Shown: one piece after another, positions 35,865 through 47,717 of the stretch
Layout of the letters: every line of letters starts with the position of its first letter
Position numbering within the stretch: position 1 is the stretch's first letter
Assembly: GCF_020423045.1 (NCBI RefSeq)
Contig: NZ_CP081943.1
Coordinates: 5,952,001 to 6,016,000 of the forward strand
Origin: Pseudomonas sp. MM213
GTDB lineage: Bacteria; Pseudomonadota; Gammaproteobacteria; Pseudomonadales; Pseudomonadaceae
Reading direction: 5' to 3'
DNA: 64,000 bases
Program-made: the position numbers and the translations under genes
The notes under the pieces: generated by a model
The model's input: the letters and a program-made list of their open reading frames with translations, nothing else
The model's database searches: none
What the model was told of the DNA's origin: nothing

Positions 35865-35884
35865 CACTTCGCTGAATTGCGAAT

Positions 35885-35910
35885 CTGCCGCATTTTGCGG
35901 CAGTTTGTTT
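35885..35910 (+). terminator. Hairpin with T-rich tail between rseP and bamA
   Basis: CTGCCGCA / TGCGGCAG forms an 8-bp stem, followed by TTTGTTT. It sits 20 bp after rseP and 29 bp before bamA and could be a weak terminator or attenuator within the operon. Confidence 0.55.
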
Positions 35911-35938
35911 ATTGCCAGTTGGAATAAGAAAGGACTTC

Positions 35939-38314
35939 ATGAAACGTCTGCTGCTAACTGCGGTTCTCACCGTATTGATGATCGCCGAAGTTCACGCCGA
36001 GTCCTTCACTATCTCTGATATTCGCGTCAATGGCCTCCAGCGGGTCTCCGCGGGTAGCGTCTTTGGTGCCTTGCCGTTGAACGTCGGTGAACAGGCGGAT
36101 GATCGTCGCCTGGTGGAATCCACTCGTGCGCTGTTCAAAACCGGGTTCTTTCAAGATATCCAGCTGGGCCGTGATGGCAACGTCCTGGTCATTACTGTAG
36201 TCGAGCGTCCGTCCGTCGCCAGTATCGAGATCGAGGGTAACAAGGCGATCTCCACTGAAGACCTGATGAAGGGCCTCAAACAGTCCGGTCTGGCCGAAGG
36301 CGAGATCTTCCAGCGCGCCACCCTCGAAGGTGTTCGTAACGAGCTGCAGCGCCAGTACGTCGCTCAGGGCCGCTACTCGGCTACCGTTGACACCGAAGTG
36401 GTGCCGCAGCCGCGTAACCGCGTCGGCCTCAAGGTCAATATCAACGAAGGCACCGTTGCAGCTATCCAGCACATCAACGTGGTGGGTAACACGGTCTTTC
36501 CTGATGAAGACCTGATCGACCTGTTCGAACTCAAGACCACCAACTGGTTGTCGTTCTTCAAGAACGACGACAAGTACGCTCGTGAAAAACTGTCCGGTGA
36601 CCTGGAGCGTCTGCGTTCCTACTACCTGGACCGTGGCTATATCAACATGGATATCGCTTCGACCCAGGTGTCCATCACCCCGGACAAGAAGCACGTCTAC
36701 ATCACCGTCAACGTCAACGAAGGCGAGAAGTACACCGTTCGTGACGTCAAGCTGAGCGGCGACCTGAAAGTTCCTGAAGACCAGGTCAAGTCCCTGCTGC
36801 TGGTGCAGAAAGGCCAGGTGTTCTCGCGCAAGCTGATGACCACTACGTCCGAACTGATCACCCGTCGCCTGGGTAACGAGGGTTACACCTTCGCCAACGT
36901 CAACGGCGTACCTCAGCCGCACGATGAAGACCACACCGTAGATATCACTTTCGCGGTCGATCCGGGCAAGCGTGCTTACGTTAACCGCATCAACTTCCGT
37001 GGCAACACCAAGTCCGAAGACGAAGTGCTGCGCCGTGAAATGCGTCAGATGGAAGGCGGCTGGGCTTCGACTTACCTGATCGACCAATCCAAGACCCGTC
37101 TTGAGCGTCTGGGCTTCTTCAAGGAAGTCAACGTCGAAACCCCGGCTGTACCGGGTGTCGATGACCAGGTTGACGTGAACTACAGCGTTGAAGAGCAAGC
37201 GTCCGGTTCGATTACCGCCAGTGTCGGCTTTGCACAGAGTGCCGGTCTGATCCTCGGTGGTTCGATCACCCAGAACAACTTCCTCGGTACCGGTAACAAG
37301 GTCAGCGTTGGCTTGACCCGCAGTGAATACCAGAGCCGCTATAACTTCGGTTATGTCGACCCGTACTGGACTGCAGACGGTGTGAGCCTGGGTTACAACG
37401 CGTTCTATCGCACCACTGACTACAAAGACCTCGACGTCGACGTTGCCAGCTATGCGGTAGACAGCTACGGTGCCGGCGCGAGCGTTGGTTATCCGATCAG
37501 CGAGACTTCGCGTCTGACGTTCGGCCTGACTGCACAACAGGACAAGATCAAGACTGGCCTGTACACCGTTGACGAAATCTTCGACTTCGTTAACAAGGAA
37601 GGCGACAGCTACCTGAACTTCAAGGCTTCGGCCGGTTGGTCCGAGTCGACCCTGAACAAAGGCGTACTGGCGACCCGTGGTCATTCGCAAAGCCTTGTGC
37701 TGGAAACCACGACCCCTGGCAGCGACCTGTCGTTCTTCAAACTCGACTACCGTGGCCAGTTGTTCCAGCCGTTGACCGAAAACTACACCATGCGCCTGCA
37801 TACCGAACTGGGTTATGGCGATGGCTACGGTTCGACCGATGGCTTGCCGTTCTATGAAAACTACTATGCTGGTGGTTTCAACTCGGTTCGTGGCTTCAAG
37901 GACAGCACCCTGGGGCCTCGCAGTACTCCAAGTACCGGCAAGAACCCTGGCACTGCGCTCGATCCGGACCAGGATCCGCTGCCGTTCGGTGGTAACGTCC
38001 TGATCCAGGGCGGTGTGGAGGTTCTTTTCCCTCTGCCGTTCGTCAAGGATCAGCGTTCCCTGCGCACCTCGGTATTCTGGGACGTGGGTAACGTGTTCGA
38101 CTCGCAGTGCAAGTCGACCACCAATGCCGATGGTTCGAAGTCCAATACACAGTGCAACGACATCAGCCTGAGCAACATGGCCAGCTCTGTCGGTGTAGGC
38201 GTGACATGGGTTACCGCACTGGGTCCTCTGAGTTTCGCGTTGGCCATGCCGATCAAGAAACCGGATGAGGCTGAAACTCAAGTGTTCCAATTCTCCCTCG
38301 GCCAGACGTTCTAA
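35939..38314 (+). CDS. bamA: Outer-membrane protein assembly factor BamA
   Basis: 791 residues from MKRLLLTAVL; the frame opens nine codons earlier. Central component of the BAM complex that inserts beta-barrels in the outer membrane. Signal peptide ends at about Ala20 (EVHA/ESF). Five POTRA domains occupy roughly 22-420, then a 16-strand barrel with the VRGFKDSTLGPR lid-loop motif (VRGF) and a C-terminal FSLGQTF ending in Phe. An AAGAAAGGA site precedes the ATG. Confidence 0.98.
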   Translation: MKRLLLTAVLTVLMIAEVHAESFTISDIRVNGLQRVSAGSVFGALPLNVGEQADDRRLVESTRALFKTGFFQDIQLGRDGNVLVITVVERPSVASIEIEGNKAISTEDLMKGLKQSGLAEGEIFQRATLEGVRNELQRQYVAQGRYSATVDTEVVPQPRNRVGLKVNINEGTVAAIQHINVVGNTVFPDEDLIDLFELKTTNWLSFFKNDDKYAREKLSGDLERLRSYYLDRGYINMDIASTQVSITPDKKHVYITVNVNEGEKYTVRDVKLSGDLKVPEDQVKSLLLVQKGQVFSRKLMTTTSELITRRLGNEGYTFANVNGVPQPHDEDHTVDITFAVDPGKRAYVNRINFRGNTKSEDEVLRREMRQMEGGWASTYLIDQSKTRLERLGFFKEVNVETPAVPGVDDQVDVNYSVEEQASGSITASVGFAQSAGLILGGSITQNNFLGTGNKVSVGLTRSEYQSRYNFGYVDPYWTADGVSLGYNAFYRTTDYKDLDVDVASYAVDSYGAGASVGYPISETSRLTFGLTAQQDKIKTGLYTVDEIFDFVNKEGDSYLNFKASAGWSESTLNKGVLATRGHSQSLVLETTTPGSDLSFFKLDYRGQLFQPLTENYTMRLHTELGYGDGYGSTDGLPFYENYYAGGFNSVRGFKDSTLGPRSTPSTGKNPGTALDPDQDPLPFGGNVLIQGGVEVLFPLPFVKDQRSLRTSVFWDVGNVFDSQCKSTTNADGSKSNTQCNDISLSNMASSVGVGVTWVTALGPLSFALAMPIKKPDEAETQVFQFSLGQTF

Positions 38315-38359
38315 GCGTCTGACCCAAGATAACGACAATGGATTTTGTAGGAGTGCATC

Positions 38360-38863
38360 GTGCGTAAGTTGACTCAATTGGTTCTCCTGGCGACCGTACT
38401 GGTAGCAGGCCCGGCTTTTGCCGACATGAAAATTGCCGTTCTGAACTATCAAATGGCTTTGCTGGAATCCGATGCGGCCAAGAAGTACGCCGTGGATGCC
38501 GAGAAGAAGTTCGGCCCGCAACTGACCAAGCTCAAGACGCTGGAAAGCAGTGCCAAGGGTATTCAGGACCGTCTGATGACTGGCGGCGACAAGATGCAGC
38601 AAGGCGAGCGTGAGCGTCTGGAGCTTGAATTCAAGCAAAAGGCCCGTGACTTCCAGTTCCAGTCCAAGGAATTGAACGAAGCCAAAGCCGTTGCCGACCG
38701 TGAAATGCTGAAGCAGCTCAAGCCGAAACTGGACAGCGCTGTGGAAGAAGTCATCAAGAAAGGTGCTTTTGACCTGGTCTTCGAGCGTGGCGCAGTGATT
38801 GATGTCAAACCTCAGTACGACATCACTCGCCAGGTTATCGAGCGCATGAATCAGCTGAAGTAA
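38360..38863 (+). CDS. skp: Periplasmic chaperone Skp (OmpH)
   Basis: 167 residues with a GTG start and a TAGGAG site 7 bp before. The signal peptide is cleaved after Ala21 (GPAFA/DMKIAV). The mature protein is a small core plus long charged helical arms (LKTLESSAKGIQDRL...RERLELEFKQKARDF) that form the trimeric jellyfish shape and hold unfolded outer-membrane proteins for BamA. Only 3 bp separate it from lpxD. Confidence 0.95.
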   Translation: MRKLTQLVLLATVLVAGPAFADMKIAVLNYQMALLESDAAKKYAVDAEKKFGPQLTKLKTLESSAKGIQDRLMTGGDKMQQGERERLELEFKQKARDFQFQSKELNEAKAVADREMLKQLKPKLDSAVEEVIKKGAFDLVFERGAVIDVKPQYDITRQVIERMNQLK

Positions 38864-38866
38864 TCC

Positions 38867-39922
38867 ATGACAGCGACCATAAAACTCGGCCAGTTGGCCG
38901 AGTTCCTCGGCGCCACCCTACGTGGCGACCCAGAGAAGGAAATTACTGGGCTAGCCACTTTGCAAGAGGCTGGCCCAGCTCAGTTGAGCTTTCTGGCAAA
39001 TCCTCAGTACCGCAAATACCTGGCTGACAGCCGGGCTGCAGCACTGTTGCTGAAAGCCGCTGACGCTGAAGGTTTTGCCGGGAATGCATTGGTCGTACCT
39101 GATCCGTACGCTGCCTACGCTCGTGTTTCCCACCTGTTCGATCCCAAGCCCAAGGCGGCTGCCGGCATTCATCCGACCGCAGTGATTGCGGCGGACGCGG
39201 TGGTTGATCCAGCGGCGAGCATCGGTGCCTTTGTGGTCATCGAGAGCGGGGCGCGAGTTGATGCAGGTACGACCATTGGCGCGCATTGCTTCATCGGCGC
39301 TCGTAGCGTTATCGGCGAAGGTGGCTGGCTCGCACCGCGCGTCACGCTGTATCACGACGTGCGTATCGGCAAGCGGGTGGTGATTCAGTCCGGTGCAGTA
39401 TTGGGTGGCGAAGGCTTCGGCTTTGCCAACGAGAAAGGCATCTGGCAGAAAATCGCCCAGATCGGTGGCGTTCTGGTCGGTGACGATGTGGAGATCGGCG
39501 TGAATACCGCCATCGACCGCGGTGCACTGGCCGATACCATTCTTGGTAATGGCGTCAAGCTCGACAATCAGATTCAGATCGCCCACAACGTTCAAGTTGG
39601 TGATCACACTGCCATGGCGGCGTGCGTGGGGATTTCCGGCAGCACCAAAATCGGCAAGCATTGCATGCTCGCCGGTGGCGTAGGGCTGGTGGGACATATC
39701 GAAATTTGTGACAAGGTTTTCATTACCGGGATGACCATGGTGACCCACTCGATTACCGAGCCGGGTTCCTATTCTTCCGGTACGGCCATGCAACCGGCTG
39801 CCGAATGGCGCAAAAGCGCGGCACGTATCCGTCAGCTCGATGACATCGCGCGGCGGCTGCGACAGCTGGAAAAGCGAGTAGGGGAAGTGACCCCTGACGG
39901 TATTGCTTCATCAGATGGCTGA
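38867..39922 (+). CDS. lpxD: UDP-3-O-acylglucosamine N-acyltransferase
   Basis: 351 residues. Adds the second 3-hydroxyacyl chain in lipid A synthesis. An N-terminal uridine-binding domain ([28 protein letters not shown]) is followed by a hexapeptide left-handed beta-helix with the catalytic His in the [17 protein letters not shown] region, and a C-terminal helical tail that binds ACP. Confidence 0.97.
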   Translation: MTATIKLGQLAEFLGATLRGDPEKEITGLATLQEAGPAQLSFLANPQYRKYLADSRAAALLLKAADAEGFAGNALVVPDPYAAYARVSHLFDPKPKAAAGIHPTAVIAADAVVDPAASIGAFVVIESGARVDAGTTIGAHCFIGARSVIGEGGWLAPRVTLYHDVRIGKRVVIQSGAVLGGEGFGFANEKGIWQKIAQIGGVLVGDDVEIGVNTAIDRGALADTILGNGVKLDNQIQIAHNVQVGDHTAMAACVGISGSTKIGKHCMLAGGVGLVGHIEICDKVFITGMTMVTHSITEPGSYSSGTAMQPAAEWRKSAARIRQLDDIARRLRQLEKRVGEVTPDGIASSDG

Positions 39923-40030
39923 TACCATTTCCATATCAAGTGTGCACAGCCGCTAGACTGCCTCCTTGATTTGCTAGAGGAGCGCGCGTCAGTCGCGCGT
40001 TCCCAATCTTTACATAGGCTTCCCCCCGAA

Positions 40031-40471
40031 ATGATGGACATCAACGAGATTCGCGAATACCTGCCTCACCGTTACCCGTTCCTGCTGGTGGACCGGGTCG
40101 TGGATCTGGATGTGGAAGGCAAGCGCATTCGCGCCTACAAGAATGTCAGCATCAACGAACCGTTCTTCAATGGTCACTTCCCTGCGCATCCAATCATGCC
40201 GGGCGTACTGATCATCGAAGCGATGGCTCAGGCTGCCGGGATCCTTGGTTTCAAGATGCTGGACGTGAAGCCGGCTGATGGCACCCTGTACTACTTCGTA
40301 GGCTCCGACAAACTGCGTTTCCGTCAGCCGGTCAAGCCTGGCGACCAGTTAATCCTTGAAGCCACGTTCATCAGCTGCAAACGCAAGATCTGGAAGTTCG
40401 AATGCCAGGCATCGGTAGATGGCAAGCCGGTCTGCTCGGCCGAGATCATCTGTGCGGAACAAAAAGTATGA
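40031..40471 (+). CDS. fabZ: 3-hydroxyacyl-ACP dehydratase FabZ
   Basis: 146 residues from [10 protein letters not shown]. Hot-dog-fold dehydratase of fatty-acid elongation; competes with LpxA/LpxD for 3-hydroxyacyl-ACP, so placing it among lpx genes balances phospholipid and lipid A. Catalytic His49 (GHFPAHP) and Glu63 (IIEAMAQ). It overlaps lpxA by 4 nt (ATGA). A TAGACT box at 39954-39959 may be part of an internal promoter. Confidence 0.97.
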   Translation: MMDINEIREYLPHRYPFLLVDRVVDLDVEGKRIRAYKNVSINEPFFNGHFPAHPIMPGVLIIEAMAQAAGILGFKMLDVKPADGTLYYFVGSDKLRFRQPVKPGDQLILEATFISCKRKIWKFECQASVDGKPVCSAEIICAEQKV

Positions 40472-41244
40472 GTTTGATTGACCCTCGCGCAATCATCGAT
40501 CCGACGGCCATCCTGGCCGACGACGTCGAGGTCGGCCCTTGGTCGATCGTCGGCGCTGGTGTGGAAATCGGCGAGGGGACAGTGATTGGGCCGCATGTGA
40601 TTCTCAAAGGCCCGACCCGAATCGGTAAGCACAACCGCATCTACCAGTTTTCTTCGGTAGGCGAAGACACGCCCGATCTGAAATACAAGGGTGAAGAAAC
40701 CCGTCTGGTCATCGGTGACCACAACGTCATCCGTGAAGGCGTGACCATTCACCGCGGGACCATTCAGGACCGTTCCGAAACGACCCTGGGCGATCACAAC
40801 CTGATCATGGCCTACGCTCACATCGGCCACGACAGCGTCATCGGCAACCATTGCATCCTGGTCAACAACACCGCGTTGGCGGGCCATGTGCATGTTGAAG
40901 ACTGGGCGATCCTGTCCGGTTTTACCCTGGTTCACCAGTATTGCCACATCGGCGCCCACAGCTTTTCCGGTATGGGTACCGCCATTGGCAAGGACGTTCC
41001 AGCGTACGTCACGGTGTTCGGCAACCCGGCCGAAGCGCGCAGCATGAACTTCGAAGGCATGCGCCGTCGTGGTTTCAGCGAAGACGCGATCCACGCCCTG
41101 CGCCGTGCCTACAAGGTGGTTTATCGCCAGGGCCTCACGGTTGAGCAGGCACTCGCGGAGCTGGCCGAACCTTCGGAGCAGTTTCCGGAAGTTGCGGTGT
41201 TCCGTGACTCCATCCAGTCTTCGACCCGCGGCATCACACGTTAA
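40468..41244 (+). CDS. lpxA: UDP-N-acetylglucosamine acyltransferase
   Basis: 258 residues from [10 protein letters not shown]. First step of lipid A synthesis, 3-O-acylation of UDP-GlcNAc. The left-handed beta-helix of hexapeptide repeats is clear ([22 protein letters not shown]); the catalytic His is in [15 protein letters not shown] helical C-terminal domain ends the protein. Translationally coupled to fabZ; lpxB follows after 2 bp. Confidence 0.97.
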   Translation: MSLIDPRAIIDPTAILADDVEVGPWSIVGAGVEIGEGTVIGPHVILKGPTRIGKHNRIYQFSSVGEDTPDLKYKGEETRLVIGDHNVIREGVTIHRGTIQDRSETTLGDHNLIMAYAHIGHDSVIGNHCILVNNTALAGHVHVEDWAILSGFTLVHQYCHIGAHSFSGMGTAIGKDVPAYVTVFGNPAEARSMNFEGMRRRGFSEDAIHALRRAYKVVYRQGLTVEQALAELAEPSEQFPEVAVFRDSIQSSTRGITR

Positions 41245-41246
41245 TC

Positions 41247-42377
41247 ATGGCTAATCTGCGTATTGCGCTGGTGGCGGGTGAGGCTTCCGGTGACATTCTG
41301 GGCGCCGGTCTCATGCGTGCGCTCAAGGCTCAGCATCCGGCGGTCGAGTTCATCGGTGTCGGTGGCCCGCTGATGCAGGCCGAAGGCCTGACCTCGTATT
41401 TTCCGATGGAACGTCTCTCGGTCATGGGGCTGGTGGAAGTGCTCGGTCGGCTGCGCGAGTTGTTGAAACGCCGCAAGAAGCTGATCGCAGACCTGATCGC
41501 CGAGAAACCGGACGTGTTCATCGGTATCGATGCGCCGGATTTCAACCTCAATATCGAACTGAAGCTGCGTCAGGCCGGGATCAAGACCGTGCATTACGTT
41601 AGTCCGTCGGTGTGGGCGTGGCGGCAGAAGCGGGTGCTGAAGATTCGCGAAGGTTGCGACCTGATGCTGACGCTGTTCCCGTTCGAAGCGAAATTCTATG
41701 AAGAGAAGGGCGTGCCGGTGCGGTTTGTCGGTCACACCTTGGCCGATGCGATACCCCTTGAGGCTGATCGTCGCGCCGCACGCGCCGAGCTCGGTTTGCC
41801 TGATGGCCCATTGGTCGCGCTGATGCCGGGCAGTCGCGGTGGCGAAGTCGGGCGTCTGGGCGCTTTGTTCCTCGATGCCGCCGAGCGTTTGCGTGCCATG
41901 CGCCCTGGCGTGCGTTTCATTATTCCTTGCGCCAGCCCTCAGCGCCGCGCGCAGCTTGAAGAGCTGCTGGCCGGTCGCGATCTGCCGCTGACCCTGCTCG
42001 ACGGCAAGTCCCATCTGGCACTGGCCGCCTGCGACGCAGTGTTGATTGCCTCCGGAACGGCGACCCTCGAAGCCTTGCTGTACAAGCGTCCGATGGTGGT
42101 GGCTTATCGCCTGGCACCGCTGACGTTCTGGATCCTCAAGCGCATGGTGAAAAGCCCTTACGTCTCGTTGCCGAACCTGCTCGCTCAGCGCCTCTTGGTA
42201 CCTGAATTGTTACAGGACGATGCAACGGTTGAAGCCTTGGCCCAGACGCTGTCGCCCCTGATCGAAGGTGGCGAAGAGCAGACCCGCGGCTTCGACGAAA
42301 TCCACCGGACCTTGCGCCTGGATGCCTCCAATCAGGCGGCGGACGCGGTACTGAATCTGATCGGCAAAACACAATGA
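41247..42377 (+). CDS. lpxB: Lipid-A-disaccharide synthase
   Basis: 376 residues. GT19 glycosyltransferase that joins UDP-diacylglucosamine and lipid X. Visible signatures are [19 protein letters not shown], the [18 protein letters not shown] block (YVSPSVWAW) and [23 protein letters not shown]. Overlaps rnhB by 4 nt. Together with lpxD, fabZ and lpxA it forms the conserved lipid A block. Confidence 0.97.
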   Translation: MANLRIALVAGEASGDILGAGLMRALKAQHPAVEFIGVGGPLMQAEGLTSYFPMERLSVMGLVEVLGRLRELLKRRKKLIADLIAEKPDVFIGIDAPDFNLNIELKLRQAGIKTVHYVSPSVWAWRQKRVLKIREGCDLMLTLFPFEAKFYEEKGVPVRFVGHTLADAIPLEADRRAARAELGLPDGPLVALMPGSRGGEVGRLGALFLDAAERLRAMRPGVRFIIPCASPQRRAQLEELLAGRDLPLTLLDGKSHLALAACDAVLIASGTATLEALLYKRPMVVAYRLAPLTFWILKRMVKSPYVSLPNLLAQRLLVPELLQDDATVEALAQTLSPLIEGGEEQTRGFDEIHRTLRLDASNQAADAVLNLIGKTQ

Positions 42378-43012
42378 CAAAAGCACAACAGATGGGCCTC
42401 GATTTCACCCTGGTCGCCGAAGTCGAAGAGCTGGTTGCCGGTGTGGATGAAGTCGGTCGCGGCCCGCTCTGTGGCGCTGTGGTGACGGCAGCGGTGATCC
42501 TCGATCCGAATCGTCCGATCCTTGGCCTCAACGATTCGAAGAAGCTCACCGAAGCCCGCCGCGAAAAACTCTTCGACGAAATCTGCGAAAAAGCCCTGAG
42601 CTGGTGCATCGCTCGCGCGGAAGTCGAAGAAATCGACGAGCTGAACATCCTGCATGCCACCATGCTGGCCATGCAGCGTGCGATCGAAGGCCTGCACATT
42701 CAGCCAAAACTGGCGATGATCGACGGTAACCGCTGCCCGAAACTGGCCATGCGCGCTGAAGCCGTGGTCAAGGGCGACAGCAAGGTCCCTGCCATCGCCG
42801 CGGCCTCGATTCTGGCCAAGGTCAGCCGCGACCGTGAAATGGCGGCATTTGAACTGATTTACCCGGGTTACGGCATCGGCGGTCACAAAGGCTACCCGAC
42901 GCCCGTTCATCTGGAAGCGCTGGCACGCTTGGGGCCGACGCCGATTCACCGCCGCTCGTTCGCACCGGTGCGGTTGGCGTATGAGGCGCGGGAAAGCCTC
43001 ATCGAGAGTTAG
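42374..43012 (+). CDS. rnhB: Ribonuclease HII
   Basis: 212 residues. Removes ribonucleotides from RNA-DNA hybrids and single misincorporated ribonucleotides. The active site begins with Asp25-Glu26 in [12 protein letters not shown]; the other Asp ligands are in AMIDGNR and the [14 protein letters not shown] block. Overlaps lpxB by 4 nt. Followed by a terminator-like hairpin before dnaE. Confidence 0.96.
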   Translation: MTKAQQMGLDFTLVAEVEELVAGVDEVGRGPLCGAVVTAAVILDPNRPILGLNDSKKLTEARREKLFDEICEKALSWCIARAEVEEIDELNILHATMLAMQRAIEGLHIQPKLAMIDGNRCPKLAMRAEAVVKGDSKVPAIAAASILAKVSRDREMAAFELIYPGYGIGGHKGYPTPVHLEALARLGPTPIHRRSFAPVRLAYEARESLIES

Positions 43013-43034
43013 TCGCGAGGCTGATGTTTTCGCC

Positions 43035-43066
43035 AAGGCCCGGTACAATCCGGGCCTTGTTGTTTT
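43035..43066 (+). terminator. Hairpin between rnhB and dnaE
   Basis: AAGGCCCGG (43035-43043) and CCGGGCCTT (43050-43058) form a 9-bp perfect stem with a 6-nt loop, followed by GTTGTTTT. The loop TACAAT also resembles a -10 box. It could partly uncouple dnaE from the lpx genes. Confidence 0.65.
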
Positions 43067-43088
43067 CATGACATAACGCAGGATCACT

Positions 43089-46000
43089 ATGCCGGCTTCA
43101 TTCGTTCACCTACGCCTGCACACTGAATACTCCCTGGTCGACGGTCTGGTGCGGATCAAACCGCTGGTCAAGACCCTGGTCGGCATGAACATGCCTGCCG
43201 TAGCGGTCACTGACCAGAACAACATGTGTTCCCTGGTCAAATTCTATAAAGCCTCGATGGGCGCAGGCATCAAGCCGATCTGCGGCGCCGACTTGTGGCT
43301 GTCGAACAAGGACCCGGACAACGCCCTGAGCCGGATCAGCCTGCTGGCGATGAACGCTGTCGGCTATCGCAACCTGACTGAGCTGATCTCCCGCGGTTTC
43401 ATCGACGGCCAGCGTAATGGCTCGATCATCATCGAGCGTGAGTGGGTGGCCGAGGCCAGCGAAGGCTTGATCATGCTGTCGGCGGCGAAGGAAGGCGAAA
43501 TCGGCCTGGCCATGCTCAGCGGCAATCCGGCGGAAGCGGAAAAACTGGCACGCGAATGGATGGCGGTGTTCCCGGATCGTTTCTATCTGGAAATCCAGCG
43601 CACCAACCGCCCTAACGATGAAGAACAACTGCACGGCGCCGTGGCCCTGGCCGAGAAAATCGGCGCGCCACTGGTAGCGACCAACGACGTGCGCTTCATC
43701 AAGCAGGAAGACTTCGCCGCTCACGAAACCCGCGTCTGCATCGGTGAGGGCCGTGCCCTCGACGATCCGCGGCGGTCGAAGAATTACAGCGATCAGCAAT
43801 ACCTCAAAAGCGCCGAGGAAATGGCCGAGCTGTTCAGCGACATTCCCGAGGCGCTGGAAAACACCGTCGAGATCGCCAAGCGCTGCAACATCGAAGTGAA
43901 GCTGGGCACGCACTTCCTGCCCAACTTCCCGATTCCCGATGGCATGACCATCGACGAATATTTCCGCAAGGTGTCCTTCGATGGCCTGGAAGAACGGCTG
44001 ACCGTTCTGCTGCCCAAGGACACCACCGAAGACTATGAAGCCAAGCGCCAGGTCTACGTCGACCGGTTGAATTTCGAGCTGGATATCATCATCCAGATGG
44101 GCTTCCCCGGTTACTTCCTGATCGTTATGGACTTTATCCAGTGGGCCAAGAGCAACGGTGTGCCGGTAGGCCCTGGCCGTGGATCGGGTGCCGGATCGCT
44201 GGTGGCCTATGTACAGAAGATCACCGACCTCGACCCGCTGGAATATGACCTGCTGTTCGAACGGTTCCTTAACCCGGAACGGGTCTCCATGCCCGACTTC
44301 GACGTTGACTTCTGTATGGACGGTCGTGACCGCGTGATCGACTACGTGGCCGAGAAATACGGGCGCAACGCGGTAAGCCAGATCATCACTTTCGGTTCCA
44401 TGGCTGCCAAGGCTGTGGTCCGTGACGTGGCGCGGGTCCAAGGCAAGTCCTACGGCCTGGCGGATCGTCTGTCGAAGATGATTCCGTTCGAAGTCGGCAT
44501 GACCCTGGAAAAAGCCTACGAACAGGAAGAAATCCTGCGTGACTTCATCAAGGTCGATGAAGAAGCCGCGGAAATCTGGGAAATGGCGCGCAAGCTTGAA
44601 GGCGTCGTGCGTAACGTCGGTAAACACGCCGGTGGCGTGGTAATCGCGCCGACCAAGCTGACCGATTTCTCGCCGATCTATTGCGATGAGGCCGGTGACG
44701 GCCTGGTAACCCAGTTCGACAAGGACGACGTTGAAGCCGCCGGTCTGGTGAAGTTCGACTTCCTCGGTCTGCGGACCCTGACGGTCATCGACTGGGCGCT
44801 GAAAACCATCAACCGCGACCGCGCCAAGGTCAACGAACCGCCGCTGGACATCGCGTTCATCCCGCTGGACGACAAGCCGACCTACACGCTGCTGCAAAAA
44901 GCGGAAACCACCGCGGTGTTCCAGCTCGAGTCGCGCGGCATGAAAGAGCTGATCAAAAAGCTCAAGCCCGACTGCCTGGAAGACTTGATCGCACTGGTGG
45001 CCCTGTTCCGTCCGGGCCCCTTGCAATCCGGCATGGTTGACGACTTTATCAACCGTAAGCACGGTCGCGCCGAACTCGCGTACCCGCACTCGGATTACCA
45101 GTACGAAGGCCTGAAGCCGGTACTGGCGCCGACTTACGGCATCATCCTGTATCAGGAACAGGTGATGCAGATCGCCCAGGTCATGGCCGGTTACACCCTC
45201 GGCGGTGCGGACATGCTGCGGCGGGCCATGGGTAAGAAAAAGCCCGAAGAAATGGCCAAGCAGCGCGGCGGTTTCATTGAAGGTTGCAAGACCAACAATA
45301 TCGAAGCCGACCTGGCCGGTAACATTTTCGACCTGGTAGAGAAATTCGCCGGTTACGGCTTCAACAAATCCCACTCCGCCGCCTACGGGCTGGTGTCGTA
45401 CCAGACCGCGTGGCTGAAAACGCACTACCCGGCGCCGTTCATGGCCGCGGTACTGTCGGCGGATATGCACAACACCGACAAGGTCGTGACCTTGATCGAA
45501 GAAATTCGCACCATGAAGCTGCGTCTCGACGCGCCGGATGTGAATACTTCGGAGTTCAAGTTCACGGTGAACGACGAAGGCCGCATCATTTACGGCCTCG
45601 GCGCGATCAAGGGTGTGGGCGAAGGCCCGGTAGAGGCGATCACCGAGGCGCGTCAGGACGGTCCGTTCAAGGATCTGTTCGATTTCTGCGCCCGTGTCGA
45701 CCTCAAGCGCATCAACAAGCGCACCCTCGACGGTTTGATCCGCAGCGGTGCACTGGATCGTCTGGGCCCGTATTTCCATGACGAACCTAAAGCCTATCAA
45801 GCGAGCATCGACCAAAACCGCGCAGTGCTGCTGAATGCGATGGAAGGGGCGATCAAGGCCGCCGAACAAACCGCTCGTACCCACGACAGTGGTCACGCCG
45901 ATCTGTTTGGCGGGCTGTTCGTCGAGGCAGACGCCGACGTCTACGCCAATCACCGCAAGGCGAAAGAGTTGACCCTGAAGGAGCGCCTGAAAGGGGAGAA

Positions 46001-46610
46001 AGACACCCTGGGCCTGTACCTGACCGGTCACCCGATCGACGAATACGAAGGTGAAATCCGCCGTTTTGCCCGTCAGCGCATCATCGACCTGAAGCCGGCT
46101 CGCGATACACAGACCGTCGCGGGCATGATCATCGCCCTGCGTGTGATGAAGAACAAAAAGGGCGACAAGATGGGGTTCATCACCCTTGACGATCGTTCTG
46201 GGCGGATCGAAGCTTCGTTGTTTGCCGATGCGTTCCATTCGGCGCAGTCGCTGTTGCAGACTGATGCGATGGTTGTTGTCGAGGGCGAAGTCAGCAACGA
46301 CGATTTCTCCGGCGGTTTGCGCCTGCGGGTCAAGCGGGTGATGAGCATGGAAGATGCGCGCACCAACCTGGCCGAAAGTCTGCGCTTGAAGCTGCAGACC
46401 AAGGATTTGAAAGGCGATCAGCTACGCTGGCTGGGTGAGCTGTTCAAGCGTCACCGAGGTGCGTGCCCGATCACCATGGAGTACACGAGCCCCGATGCGA
46501 AGGCCTTGCTGCAGTTCGGCGAGACCTGGCGAATCGACCCGGCGGATGCGTTGATTCAAGCCTTGCGTGACCAGTTCGGGCGAGACAACGTCTTCCTCCA
46601 ATACCGTTGA
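43089..46610 (+). CDS. dnaE: DNA polymerase III alpha subunit
   Basis: 1,173 residues. Replicative polymerase catalytic subunit (C family). The N-terminal PHP domain starts at [15 protein letters not shown]; the palm domain carries the catalytic Asp403 and Asp405 in PDFDVDF; fingers follow with [12 protein letters not shown] and [13 protein letters not shown]; then helix-hairpin-helix and an OB domain ([28 protein letters not shown]). Length and all blocks match the gammaproteobacterial DnaE1 type. Confidence 0.98.
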   Translation: MPASFVHLRLHTEYSLVDGLVRIKPLVKTLVGMNMPAVAVTDQNNMCSLVKFYKASMGAGIKPICGADLWLSNKDPDNALSRISLLAMNAVGYRNLTELISRGFIDGQRNGSIIIEREWVAEASEGLIMLSAAKEGEIGLAMLSGNPAEAEKLAREWMAVFPDRFYLEIQRTNRPNDEEQLHGAVALAEKIGAPLVATNDVRFIKQEDFAAHETRVCIGEGRALDDPRRSKNYSDQQYLKSAEEMAELFSDIPEALENTVEIAKRCNIEVKLGTHFLPNFPIPDGMTIDEYFRKVSFDGLEERLTVLLPKDTTEDYEAKRQVYVDRLNFELDIIIQMGFPGYFLIVMDFIQWAKSNGVPVGPGRGSGAGSLVAYVQKITDLDPLEYDLLFERFLNPERVSMPDFDVDFCMDGRDRVIDYVAEKYGRNAVSQIITFGSMAAKAVVRDVARVQGKSYGLADRLSKMIPFEVGMTLEKAYEQEEILRDFIKVDEEAAEIWEMARKLEGVVRNVGKHAGGVVIAPTKLTDFSPIYCDEAGDGLVTQFDKDDVEAAGLVKFDFLGLRTLTVIDWALKTINRDRAKVNEPPLDIAFIPLDDKPTYTLLQKAETTAVFQLESRGMKELIKKLKPDCLEDLIALVALFRPGPLQSGMVDDFINRKHGRAELAYPHSDYQYEGLKPVLAPTYGIILYQEQVMQIAQVMAGYTLGGADMLRRAMGKKKPEEMAKQRGGFIEGCKTNNIEADLAGNIFDLVEKFAGYGFNKSHSAAYGLVSYQTAWLKTHYPAPFMAAVLSADMHNTDKVVTLIEEIRTMKLRLDAPDVNTSEFKFTVNDEGRIIYGLGAIKGVGEGPVEAITEARQDGPFKDLFDFCARVDLKRINKRTLDGLIRSGALDRLGPYFHDEPKAYQASIDQNRAVLLNAMEGAIKAAEQTARTHDSGHADLFGGLFVEADADVYANHRKAKELTLKERLKGEKDTLGLYLTGHPIDEYEGEIRRFARQRIIDLKPARDTQTVAGMIIALRVMKNKKGDKMGFITLDDRSGRIEASLFADAFHSAQSLLQTDAMVVVEGEVSNDDFSGGLRLRVKRVMSMEDARTNLAESLRLKLQTKDLKGDQLRWLGELFKRHRGACPITMEYTSPDAKALLQFGETWRIDPADALIQALRDQFGRDNVFLQYR

Positions 46611-46750
46611 CGGTCAGGTAGCAACTGAACGCCCTGATCTCGACCTGAATTTTTAATCTCGACCTGAACGCGCCTCTCCCTTAAGGTAGGGCGCGAATAG
46701 ACAACCGGCCGGCCCAAGCTCTCTTGGACGTCGACCCAAGACGGACGCCT

Positions 46751-47698
46751 ATGAACCCGAATTTTCTAGATTTCGAACAGCCGATCGCCGACCTGCAAGC
46801 CAAGATCGAAGAGTTGCGCTTGGTCGGTAACGACAATTCGCTGAATATCGGCGATGAGATCTCCCGCCTGCAGGACAAAAGCAGCACGCTGACCGAAGAC
46901 ATCTTCGGCAAGCTGACCAGCTGGCAGATCGCGCGTCTGGCGCGTCACCCGAAACGTCCATATACCCTGGACTACATCGAACACATCTTCACCGAGTTCG
47001 ACGAGCTGCACGGCGACCGTCACTTCTCTGACGACGCTGCCATCGTTGGCGGCGTGGCCCGTCTGGACGACCAGCCGGTGATGATCATCGGTCACCAGAA
47101 AGGCCGCGAAGTGCGCGAGAAGGTTCGCCGCAACTTCGGCATGCCGCGTCCGGAAGGCTACCGCAAGGCGTGCCGCCTGATGGAAATGGCCGAGCGCTTC
47201 AAAATGCCGATCCTGACCTTCATCGACACGCCGGGTGCTTACCCGGGCATCGACGCTGAAGAGCGCAACCAGAGCGAAGCGATTGCCTGGAACCTGCGTG
47301 TCATGGCTCGCCTGAAAACCCCGATCATCGCCACCGTCATCGGTGAAGGTGGTTCCGGTGGTGCACTGGCAATCGGCGTGTGCGATCAGTTGAACATGCT
47401 GCAGTACTCGACCTACGCGGTGATCTCGCCGGAAGGTTGTGCGTCGATTCTGTGGAAAACCGCCGAAAAAGCGCCGGATGCCGCTGAAGCCATGGGCATC
47501 ACCGCCGAGCGCCTGAAAGGCCTGGGCATCGTTGACAAAGTGATCGGCGAGCCTCTGGGCGGCGCTCATCGCGACCCGGTGGCGGCCGCTGCATCGATCC
47601 GTGCCGAGCTGACCTCGCAACTGGCGATGCTGAAGAAGTTCGATAACGACGCGCTGCTCAAGCGCCGTTACGAGCGACTGATGAGCTACGGTCTCTAA
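46751..47698 (+). CDS. accA: Acetyl-CoA carboxylase carboxyltransferase subunit alpha
   Basis: 315 residues from [10 protein letters not shown]; the frame begins nine codons earlier. With AccD it transfers CO2 from biotin to acetyl-CoA to make malonyl-CoA. Recognised by [45 protein letters not shown] and [13 protein letters not shown], the oxyanion loops. 140 bp after dnaE; a REP pair follows. Confidence 0.97.
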   Translation: MNPNFLDFEQPIADLQAKIEELRLVGNDNSLNIGDEISRLQDKSSTLTEDIFGKLTSWQIARLARHPKRPYTLDYIEHIFTEFDELHGDRHFSDDAAIVGGVARLDDQPVMIIGHQKGREVREKVRRNFGMPRPEGYRKACRLMEMAERFKMPILTFIDTPGAYPGIDAEERNQSEAIAWNLRVMARLKTPIIATVIGEGGSGGALAIGVCDQLNMLQYSTYAVISPEGCASILWKTAEKAPDAAEAMGITAERLKGLGIVDKVIGEPLGGAHRDPVAAAASIRAELTSQLAMLKKFDNDALLKRRYERLMSYGL

Positions 47699-47717
47699 GC
47701 CGGGCGCGCAATACCCC

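Noticed and set aside
35954..38638. An 894-codon open frame antisense to bamA and skp
   Set aside because: Shadow of bamA; same cause, low-complexity composition and no plausible start context.
43110..46238. A 1,042-codon open frame antisense to dnaE
   Set aside because: Shadow frame caused by high GC and codon bias; dnaE is unambiguous on the other strand and the antisense product has no recognisable domain.
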